From: Sarcocystis neurona
Lineage: Eukaryota; Apicomplexa; Conoidasida; Eucoccidiorida; Sarcocystidae
Direction: 5' to 3'
Length of the DNA: 64,000 bases
NCBI GenBank assembly: GCA_000727475.1
Contig: KL647290.1
Coordinates: forward strand, 3,074,511-3,138,510
Shown here one piece after another: positions 37,420 through 48,100 of the stretch (position 1 is the stretch's first letter; each line of letters begins with the position of its first letter). The position numbers were made by a program, and so were the translations under genes. Below the pieces are notes generated by a model, which worked only from the letters and a program-made list of their open reading frames with translations, was not told the DNA's origin and made no database searches.

Positions 37420-38640
37420 TGCGGCTCCTGGCGCTTTTGCTCCGAACGCTGCGCTGCTCCTACTGTCGCGAGTTGCGGCACCCTTCAGCGCCGGTGCTGT
37501 TGCGGCTGCTCCTCCGACTGCCGCGACTGTTGCTGCTGTCGCCCGAGACCCGCGAGTGGTCCTCGCCTGGGTCTCCTTGTCGCCCTTTGCCTGCGCGACT
37601 TGTTGCGGCTGCTGCTGCCGTGTCTGCCCGCTGCGGGCGCCATCGGCGTGCTCCTGCCAGTGCGCTCTTCTTGCGGCTTCTGCTCCTGCTCAGGACGTCC
37701 TGCTGCCTCGTTTTTTTGCTCTGGCTCTCGCATCTACGGCTCCTCGCGCCGCTGTTCCGGCTGCTACCGTATTCTCTGGCGCAGCTGTTCCTGCTGCTCG
37801 AGAAGACCGCGGTGATGCCGGTCGTCCCGTGTTGCTGCGGCTGCTGCAATTCGTGTTGTTTATCATGTTGGCTGCTTTTGCAGCCGGCGATTTTAGTGTG
37901 GCTGTTCTTGATTCTCTTGCAGGACCTGAGCCCTGCGCTGCTAGTCTTGGTGCTCCTCCTGCTGTTCCCATTGCTCCTCCCACGTGGTGGTGCCGTTCCT
38001 ACTGTTGAGGCTGTGTGTGCGTCCGTGTGTAACTCCTACTGTACGTGGCCCCGCTGCTGCTGTTGTGCGTGGCAGCGCTGCTGCTGCGTACGGCGTTGCC
38101 TCTGCTTGCCCTTGTGCTGGTGTGCTGCTGCTTTCTTGGTGCGGTTTGGGATGCTTTTCTCCCTTCTTCTCCCTTTTTGTCCTATGTGACATCGCAACCA
38201 ACTGGCATCTGGAGGTGCAAGATCCCAGCAGGACAGGGGCACCAACAAGGCAAAAAAATTGGTCACTCTTACCTACGCTCTTCTTCGTCCGATCCCGAGA
38301 TTGCTTCCGTTCCGTTGCTCGTGCTGCTTGCTCGTCTTGTACTGCACGGCTACAGCTGGAGCCTGCGCTTTTTTACACTCCATCTAATACCTCTTCTGAT
38401 GCGGGTGGCTACGTCTGCACGTAGCTGCGTGGGCGTTGCTGAGTCTTTGCTATTAGTAGTGCTCCTGTGGCTCTGGCGCTGTTACGGTATTGCTGTTGGC
38501 TTCTTTGCTACTCCTGCTATGCGGCTGTTCTTGCTACTGCTGTGCTGCGGCTGCTCCGGTGCTGCTACCGCCGCAGCTACTGTTTTGCTGCTGACTGTGT
38601 GTTGCTGCTGCTTTCAACGCGCACATGGTGTCAGTGGGTG
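37420..38640 (+). repeat. CTG trinucleotide tract, 1.2 kb
   Basis: A long imperfect CTG/GCT repeat block (plus-strand orientation) gives overlapping Leu-, Cys- or Ala-rich frames on the plus strand and a Gln/Ser/Arg-rich frame on the minus strand (37460-37849). By analogy with this window's confirmed introns it is best read as intron of a plus-strand gene, or less likely as exon of a minus-strand gene. Confidence 0.5.
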
Positions 38641-38837
38641 TAATAATTGTGAGTCGCAATTGTCGCAGCACACTGCTTCGACTCCATCGCAGACGGCTGC
38701 ATCTCCTTTTCTGTGGAAGAAAACTTGTCTCGATCGACCACATTTCGTTGTTTTTTCCTCGTCTTCGTTTTCTTGCCCTTCCACGGCTTCTTCGGTTCTT
38801 ATTCGCCCACTGCTGTAGCGCCTGTTGGCCCCTGCAG

Positions 38838-39381
38838 CCGCCTTGTCCGTCCATTGCTCTGACGCCTGTTGCCTGGTGCAACCGTCGTCGTCGTCCGCTG
38901 TTGCCGCCGCGTCAGCTGCACACGAGACCATCGCTGCAGCGTCGCTCCTGTTCAACCCTCTGCACGAAAAGGTACAGTTTTTGTTACTCTCACATATCTA
39001 CATGCGTACGTGTATACAAATTCATACACAGCTTCTCAAATTGTCAAATTGTTCCTATGTGTACCACAAACACGTCTCAGTCAAAATTTCTGCTTGCCGC
39101 TTCTACACCTGCGTGGATATAGTACATCCTTCCGTAGGCATGGGAACACTTACGTATATATGCACTTGTGTACGGTGTAACGGACGTCTGCATGTGTACC
39201 TGCTCCTCGAAAAGGTCAAGTGTGCTCCATTGCTTTGTACATGCAGGCAGAGGTGGACTACTGCACCTACTCTACTGCTTTGTGCAGATCTATGTTACAC
39301 AGTAGTATGAGCATATCCCACGGTGCACACAGTGAAGCACTTCCTCCGTTTTCCGTGAACCATCCTGCTATATGTAACTGA
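38838..39381 (+). CDS. Possible last two exons of a plus-strand gene, unknown product
   Basis: A strong acceptor CCCCTGCAG ends at 38837. The following frame stays open to 38971, ending LLFNPLHEK before a GTACAG donor. After a 275-base intron with simple sequence, the acceptor TGTACATGCAG (to 39246) opens a matching-phase exon, 39247-39381. That exon encodes 44 non-repetitive residues beginning AEVDYCTYSTALCR and ends at a TGA. The phases agree (0/0), and the CTG tract upstream fits an intron. I recognise no family. Both exons are short, so chance cannot be excluded. Confidence 0.3.
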
Positions 39382-42182
39382 AACATTCTTTATTTCCGAC
39401 CTGCTGGAAACAATCCCCGTTCAGCAAAGTTTGACCCCGTATTGCAGAAGTACATATATACGTGTGCACACACTTACGCCTGCGTGTGTTCTTGTACACA
39501 AAGTGCCTTCTCCCAGTGAAAACGCCCCTTCCTGTGCATTTGGACCCTGCGTATATGAGGATATCGCGGCCGAGAGCAGCGTAATTCTGAACCGCTGATC
39601 GCGTACCGCCGCGTCCTCTGTCTGATACTGTCCTGTTTTTTTCCGTTCATTTCGGGTACTGCTTCACAACCCGGGTTCCGTCGATCCCACGCGTACGCAT
39701 AAATGAGGTCGTATACGCTTATCTGGGTAGACGTGTGAATAAGCTTCTATACGACGATACCGTATAGATACAAGTAGACCTGGCATTTCTGTATAACAAA
39801 TTCCAAATGTGTCGGGAGAAAAGAAACGCACGCACACAAGTCTCGAGGAGCCGGATTCTGCATGTGTGTAGGAATACTGTAGGATGCATAAAATGTAGGG
39901 ATTTTCTCAGGTACTGTGCTGTTCCAGATGCTTCTTTCTGCTCCTCCTAACTTTTTTCTCTGCTCTCTCCCGCACGTGAAAGCTCGCCCCCCGTTCTGGC
40001 TCCTTGTACGTCTGTGTGCTGCTCGAGAATCCAAGTGAAATGCAGATTTTTTTAAAAAGCAAGAGATACACAGCCAGACACGGCGTGCACTTGTGACCCG
40101 CGTAATGAAGACAGTTCGAGGGATAATTTGGACTTTTCGAACTGCCCACCCATTCGCTTTTGCATCATTTCTCCCTCATTCTGCCGCTGCTGTTCCAGCA
40201 GGCAGTCTGTCGTGCACACACGTACGTACCTGTAAACCTACGCCTATCAGCAGATAAATAAACGCATCTTCTGGAGACGGGGTGCCGCTCCAATTGCATA
40301 AGCGCCGAGTGTGAGCACAGCACCCGCCGTCAAAAGCGTACACCTATGCACTCGTACAGAACCAAGGACAGGGGCACGCGCTCTCAGCGGATACAATTCC
40401 TCTATTTAAACCATAAATGCCTTGGTGTGCGTGTATACGATCGTGTCGAGCAACACTCAAGGGAACACCAGTCTGAATAAAATGTGTGTGTGCACCTGAA
40501 CGTAGTCGGACGTACCACTCGAATAGGGGTGGATAATACAGGTGTACGTCTGCGGCGACTGAGATAAGCAGCACGCGAAGTAAAGAACACGTTCATCCGA
40601 TGCAGAGAGCAGCAACTTTGCTGTGTTTTCCTCTCCCTCTGCACTTTTTCTGCGTCCTCCTCCGAGGCTGATGAGTCCCTTTTTTGCGCTTTCACTTCGT
40701 GCAGCGAGTGTGTGTGTGACTGGGCTCCCGTCAGTGCAGTTTTCACTAGCTGTCCCGTCATTAACAGCACTTTTTTACAGAGACTTGTCGTACTTCTCGT
40801 GCACTTGACAAGAACTCTGCTGCTGACAGACCTCCCCACACACAGTATATATATATATGTATATAATATATATACATATATATATATATATATATGCGTG
40901 TGCACACGTATTCAGTAGTGCATTTGTTTACTGTTAGGCTTGTAAGAAGGCTATGTGAGATGCGCATTCCTTTCCTCCCAGCTTCTGCCGTGGTATCGCT
41001 GCCGCTGCGTCTCCCTTTTTGCATAGCACAGCGCTAGTCCGCAGCACCTGCTCTCGCCGAAAAACAGCAGCAGCAGCACGCAACAGCAGCACCACGCGAA
41101 GCCTGTGCCGACAAAAACCAGCCGCCACGGGAGCAGCCGGAGAGGCCGGTAATCGCAGAGAAAGGAGGCAAAACAGCAGAAGATGCAGCAAGCAGGCTGC
41201 TGACGAAGAAGACAGAGCAGTAGGAGAACCAACTGCTGCTGTTCCTGGTGCGCTTCACCATTAGGTGCTGCAGGGCAGAACTTGCAGGCCCGCCAAGAAG
41301 ACGAATTCCAGCCCCAGTGACAAGCAACCAAAGACTGCTCTGCCTTTGAGTACGAGCAGCAACAAGAGCAGCAGCAGTCGAAGCAGCAGCGGTGGCAGCG
41401 AGTGCAGGCGCAGAGACCAGCTACAGCGCAGCAGTCGCAGCAGTTGTAGGAGCAGAAGGAGCTGTATCAATTTGCGCAACGTTCTTAGCAGAAAACTCCG
41501 CAGCAGCATCCACACGGGCAGACGGATTGGCCAGGTACGCAGCTGCAGTAGTAACCATGTAAATAGCAGCGACAGCAGCCTGAGAAAAACAACAACGGCA
41601 GTCAAGAGAGGAGCACTAGCAGCGGCGGTAGAGTGCTGTCGACATGCACGGCGCGGTACAGCAGAGAAAAAACTGTCCTAGATGAAGCACAGCACCACGG
41701 AGAGCGAAGATGGCAGCAGCGGTTGCAGATACAGCAGCGAGACACAACAGCCAGCAGGATCAATAGCAGCGAGCAACGAGTGGAAAAGCTGGCGCACCAG
41801 CGAGGACACGAGGGTGCAGCAGCTTCACTCACAGCCGGTCGCAGCAGCAGCGACAGCGAGCAGCAGCTTCGTTCTGTAGCTCCAGGCAGGAGGTCGCGGA
41901 CAGCGGCAGACAGCAGCTGTCACATCATTGTACGGCAGCTCGAAAGTGGTTTGCAACAACACAGCCCAGCCTGAAGTCGCAGGAGCAAGGCAGCCGGCCG
42001 CATCTGGAGGCCGACAGCGTAGCCGGTCGGAGCAGCGAGAAGAGCAGCTGCAGCATCAAGAGGAGCAGCAGCCGCGTCAAGAATAGCAGTAACAAGAAAA
42101 CGAGTACGCACCACCAACCACGGCAATCGCTGCTGGTCAAGCCCTTTAGGATGTAACTGCGGGTGAGAGTCGCAATACTGTT
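39382..42182. other. Region upstream of the RING gene with CAG tract
   Basis: From 39.4 to 41.0 kb there is mixed sequence with TA repeats and no recognisable gene. From about 41,040 to 42,140 there is an imperfect CAG/AGCAG tract on the plus strand. It yields Ser/Arg/Gln-rich frames on the plus strand and Leu-rich frames on the minus strand. It may be 5' UTR or unrecognised upstream exons of the RING-H2 gene, or an intron of a minus-strand gene. An in-frame TAG near 42146 separates it from the RING gene's ATG. Confidence 0.45.
40846..40896. repeat. Compound (TA)n microsatellite
   Basis: About 50 bases of TA repeats interrupted by TGTATAATA and TACA, in an intergenic stretch with no visible gene. 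Confidence 0.9.
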
Positions 42183-45100
42183 ATGTTAGCAGCGATGACT
42201 GGCGACGGTGGCGAGGCTGGAGCAGGTGGTGCTGCTGCAGTCCGCAGTGCAACTGAAGCGGTCGGAAGTCCCGTAACAGGCAATCCCGTAGCAGCGACAG
42301 CGCGTTCGTCCGCAGCTACTCTCGCAGAAGCCCCTGCAACAGCAGGCAGCGCAACAGAAGCAGCAAGCGCAGGCGCTGCAACATCGACGGCAGCAGCAAG
42401 CAGACAAGACATGCTAACAGACGCTACAGCCACCGACGGCGCAGGGGTGAATGGAGGCAGCAGCCGGGTAACAGCGGTACAGCAGAGGTCTCGTGAGACT
42501 GATTCTGCTGTGACCTGCTCTCCTGGAAGAGGTGGTGCTGTTGCGGTTGCGGCCAATCCAGACTCAACTCCAACTGTTTCGTCGGCTTTAAGTGGGGCAG
42601 CGGGTCCTGTTGCTTGTGCTGCTGGGCATGTTGCGGCCGCTACTACGAATCTCGAAAGGAAGAACGCAGAGACACATGCGCCTTTGCCTTTGAATAATAA
42701 CAGCAGCCACGTCGACAACACTTCCAGTACATGCAGCGGCAGCAGCTACAGCATTAGTGCCATCAGAGAAGAAAACCGCAGGTACCGCAGCGGTCGTAAC
42801 AACGGCAGCAGCAACAGCAACAGCAATGCGTATCCTATCCCCAGCAAAGGACACAGGGAGCAGCCGTCGCAGCGCTTTTTGCTGCCACTGGCGCAGGAGC
42901 AGCGACATGTCGTACATCGATTCCGCGTAGCATCGCTTGCTGCGGCTGCTCCTGCATCAGCTGGTGTGTCGGAGTCTCCTGCTGCCCCTCCCGGCGCTGC
43001 GGCACCTGCTACTGCGGCTGATCGTTCTTCTTCGGGAGCGCAGCAGCAGCGACGGTCTAGCATCAGCAACGGCAGCAGCGGAGGCGCTGGCCGCTCTGCG
43101 CTGCCTCCGCTGCCTCCTGCAGCCATGCCTCTGCTTTCCAGCACCAATCCCATTGGCAACAGCTTTACCCATGGGAGCGGCAGCTTCGACAGCACGGGTC
43201 TCTTCGGCAGCAGCGGCGGTAGCAACAGGCTCACTCGCAGTAGCAGCATACAGTGGAGCGGATACCAGGACCGCCGTATCTACATTGCCGCGCCGTCTCA
43301 GGTGACGATGCTGTCCCTTGGAGCCACAGCAACACCGGAAAATGGTACTTTGTTTGCAGGAGCCAGAAACTACCCCACAGCTCCAGCGGCAGCAGCAGAG
43401 CAGCGCCGTCAAGTCTGCGCTTCAGCTGCGGAAGCGCGTCAGGCACACCGCCGCGGTAGCGTCAGTATTACGCACAGGAGCAGCAGACCTGCGCCCACTG
43501 CGACCAGCAGTAGCAACGGCACAAGCAGCAGCAGCAGCAGGAGACGCAGTAACAGCAGCGCAGCAGGTCGGACAGTAAGCCCAGACCGGTTCACTGTTGA
43601 GATAGGAGGTGCGAGGTCTTCGGTCCCGGTCGCAGCAGAAGGTAGTGCTGCTACTTCAGATGCAGCAACTGCTGCAGCAGGCAACTTGAGCCACAGGGAC
43701 AGCAATGCTGTTGCTGCGTCTGACACGCTCTGTCTCACTAGGAGGGTCACGTCCGGCAACGGCGCCCAAGGCAGTTTAGCCAACAGAGGCTCCTCCAGCA
43801 GCGACGTAGGCAACGGTAGTCTATGCAGCAGCAGAGAAGCAACCGTGCCCCCTGCTTCAAGTGCTGGTGGAGCTCAGGCTGCAAATTCTTCACCTCCATG
43901 CTTTGCCGGAGCTTCTGCTTCACCTGGTGCTGTGAGCGCTGCACCTCCTCTTACTGCGCGTGCTGCTGCCTCGTCCAGTGCCCCTGTTTGTGCTGCTTCA
44001 TCCTTCGCTGCGGGCTCCGCTGCAGCTGCTGTCACTAGACACGGCGGCAGCTTCCGGATGCAGCCACAACAACACGTCTTCTTCCACAATTCTGCAGCTC
44101 CTGTGCAAGCAGCATATAGTCTGGCAGAGCACTACCCGTACTTCTACACTACTGCAGGAGGCAGAGCCGCAGGAGCGGGAGGAACACCTTCCCTGGTGCT
44201 GCTGTCGCCAGGAGAGCCTCACCTTCCGCAACAACGCAGTGGAACGGCAGTCCCCGCAGAAGGAGCAGAAACAGCAGCAGGGGCGAGCTTCTCTGTTCCA
44301 CTGCCGTCTTCGTTGCCCTTCCATCTGCTGCCGTCCTCAGGTGGTGCCTCTGTTGCTGCAGCAAGAGGTTCGACTACAGCGGAGTTGAGGAGCAGCAGCA
44401 GCAACAGACGAAGCAGGCGTTTGCGTCGTCACTCTGTTGCTGCTGCGGCAGCGCCACGTCGCGGAGAAACTGAAGCGCCGCAATATCAACAGCACAGGCA
44501 GCGGCAGCCCCCGCAGACGTCGAACTTTGTTGCTGGCACGCACTTCGTAACTCCTCTCAATGCCCTGCTGCGACGAGGCAGCTTCTCGAGCAGCAGCGGC
44601 AACCCGAGCGGAGCTGGGGCTGGGGCGGCTGCAGCAACCAGGCGTCCTTCCCGAAGTAGGGGTCCTCCCATACCAGCCCCAGCAGCAGCAGGAAGGGCTG
44701 GGTCAGGCGCAGCACCGGGAAGAGGGGAGACAGCGAGACCAGCAGCCCCAGCGGGAGCGACAGCAGCAGAGCCATCAGGCGGAGGAGCAGAAGAGTTTTA
44801 CTTGATGCCACTAGGGGAGACGGGGGGCGCAGCAGGTCCCGGACAGGTTTACTTTCCCAGCCACGAGGCGCCAAGAGACAGCAGCAGTAGCCGCACCAGC
44901 AGCGTGTACAGCTGGTGGGAAGCGCCAACAGAGACGCGGCTTCTTCCACTGCTGCGAGGATTTCAAAGTCACCGCAGTGTCACTGTTGCTGCTCCTCCCA
45001 CCCCCACGTTGACTCCTGCTGCGGTTATCAGTCCTGCTCCCGGTCCTTCTGGATCCAGCGCAGACGCCGTCGCCGCCACGGCAGTTGGTGCTGCTCCTGC

Positions 45101-48100
45101 AGCAAGCTCTGCTTATCCGTCTTCGTCGACTTCGGCGGCTGCGGTGCGTCCTGCTGCTGCTTTTCCTCCGTTTTCAGCGGCCTTCTCCCCCTCTGCAGGA
45201 ACTGCAGAAGCAGGGACGGTGCTGGTGCGAGGCGGCGTGCCGCTGCTCTTCCAGGACCAACGGCAGCATCCGCAGCTGCAGCGTCACTGGCAGCAACAGC
45301 AGCAGCAACCTCTGACGCTACAGGAGCACCTCCAGCAGCAGCAGCAGCTGGGAGCTGCTTCAGTTCGCTGGCTCCCCGACGGGACTCTCGTCGTGGAGGG
45401 CTTCGCTGCTGACCAGTTCAACACGTTCAGAGAAGGCGTACTACTCGCTGCCGCTCAGGGCGCTGACGTGCTGCACGAAAATCGTGGACTCTCGGCCCAC
45501 ATTTTGCAGGTAAAGGTTTTTTCTCCTCTCTGTAGAAGTGAAGCTTTACATTCCTTGAAGAATCACGCGTGAAGCTGCATTTATCCATCGATCTATCCAT
45601 CCACCTACATTTGCACAAACACACGTGTAAACAGACACTTATGTGTGCTTATAAATATAGATGAGTATACCTAACACAGAACAGACGTTTAAAACAGATT
45701 TTTGTGAGTCTGCGTAACGTGCATGTGTGTGTGCGTAGGTGTTCCCGAAGTCGTTCGCGTGCGTGTAGCGCATTCCGCAGCCTGACTACGCTGCCTAGTT
45801 TCAGCGCAGCTCCTTCTCCTGTTCACAGTGATACACGTGGATGTCTACATGCGTACGTATGTGTGTGTGTGGAGAGCCGGCTCCTCCCTGTGTACACAGG
45901 AGGCCAGCCGCATGCATGCCATGGACTCAGGGGGGATTGAATGGGTACTCAGCAGCTCTCTGCGTCTTCTTCCCCGACTCGTCGCCTCTGACTGTTTTTG
46001 AAGGAACAAGGCCAAACAAACGACAGAAGCGCTTTCACGAACGTGTTGAGCAGAGGCTGAAAACCCCCCTTAATCCCTCTGCAAATACGTGTGTGTATTC
46101 GTCTGGACGTAAGCGTCTAGAGGGGGGTCTATGCGCAGTCATTCTCTGCAGTGGCAGACGCTTTGCGAAGCTTCTGCAGCGCTGAAGGCGGCTTCACGCG
46201 ACACACTCTAGGAGCACCTATTCTCTGCTGTGTTTATCCAAGCACGTATCCAGCAGCGCGCGAGCAGCGCTGTGCACATATGCGTGTGCCGGTGTGCACA
46301 CACACGTAGGCTCAGAGTGACTCGGATACCGTCTGCCAGTAAGACTCAACACCTCTACACGTGGATTGTTGTATACGTGTAGGCATGTATGCGCGTTCCA
46401 CACACCGCCGGCAGCAGCCGCGTCGTCTCGACTGCTGCAACGGAAAGAGAGATCGTCGCTTCCCGAGTACCCTGCATGTGTCCCCTTGCCATATCTCTAC
46501 TTGTACGCGTACCGGCGTGATACGCCAGTCATTGCATCCTGCTTTCCTCAGACACGACATTTCTCTTCTATCGACCTGTCTCTCCACATATATATATATA
46601 TATATTGGGACACCTCTATCTATTGACTGTACACCCATCTATGTATATATATATATATGTCTATACACATCCACGTGTGTGTGTAAGGGTTGGTGTACGA
46701 CATGGATGTGTATACTTTCACATGCGTGAAAACTTTCTACAGTAAACATTTTCATGTACACAAAGAGGCATGGATGGGTTTGTGTGAGGAGATATGAACT
46801 CCCGCATGCGATCCAACTTCCACGAGCGGGTTTGTCTGTGGCTCGGCGCTGCTGCCACTGTTGCAAGGCGCTGAGTCTTTACATGTGAATATATACGTAT
46901 GTACGAGTGCACAGAAGTAGACGCGTGCCCTCTCCACTCTTTCGTTTTGCATGCACGCCTCCGTCGATGCTCACTCAGACCCAGACGCAAAAACAGTCCC
47001 TACGTACGTATGTGCATCTATGCAGGATGCAGGTCTGCGAGTGTCTAGCCGCGGCCGCTCACTGTACAAAAACTGCTGGCTACACAGGCGCAGAGACGTG
47101 CTGCGCACACACGTGTACGTCTCTGTTATCTCCAGGCCCGTGTGCATGAGGAGAAGGCATCTTTTCCTCTTGATTCCTGTGAATGATTTGCCGCAAAATC
47201 GACACACGCTCTTGAAGACGTTGATGGACTGGTGTGCTGCAGTGGCTTCCTGAGGAGAGATACGACCCGAGACGGGGAGTGGCGCTGAGCGACGACAGCG
47301 ACGCGCGGGAGTGCAACATCTGTATGATGAGATACGAACCAAACGAGAGGTAATCATCTTCTTTGACACACACTTCGGCAAAGTGGCTGGAATGCAGCCC
47401 TTCGAAAAAGCGTAGAGACGCAGCAGAGTGGGCGTAGATGCGCACAAAGACACGTGTGTAGTACTGACGTGAAGAACTTGCAGAGAAACAGAGGGCTCTC
47501 TCCCCGCCGTCTCTATCTTTCTTACCTATTCGCGTGTAGAATAGGCCTGTGCGGGGGTTGTCGTCCTGCACACCCAAGGCGTGGGGGGCATTCCCCCCAG
47601 CGCGGACAACGTCACCGTCGTCGCTGGAGACGTTTGGACGAATTGGCGTCATTGTTGCGAGATACTTTCAGGTGTACGTACACCGGCGAGAACGCTGACT
47701 GAGAGGCTCACAATCGAAATCACGCTCAAATGAGTGACAACCCTGAGCAGCTGTGCATAGAGAGGTTCTCACAAAAGACTCTCTGTAGAGTCTTCTACAG
47801 CTGAACGTCAAGAGTGAACGAGTCTGAGAACACTTTTCCGCTTTTCTTTGTCATCTGCGTATGCGACAGTGCAGAGTCTGTGAAAGACTTGTTACTCGAA
47901 ACTCTGCAGATGAAGGCACCTACACAGCTAACAAGTCTGTGTGCGCAGGCAAGCTCACACTAGACGAGAACGCACACACTCGTTTCGCGAGAAAAGTCAA
48001 CGAAGCCCTTGCCTCTCCCTTTCTTTCTGTGCGTGCGTGCGCGTCGGGATGCAGTGCGGTGCGCTGCTGCGGCGCCGTCTTCCATACGCAGTCTTCCACA

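Noticed and set aside
37370..38818. Overlapping Leu/Cys/Ala-rich plus-strand frames of 180-257 codons
   Set aside because: All arise from the same CTG tract read in different frames. The hydrophobic runs mimic membrane helices but show no family motif.
42146..42721. 191-codon minus-strand open frame
   Set aside because: Antisense of the first RING-gene exon, Ala/Val-rich because of the repeat, with no independent support.
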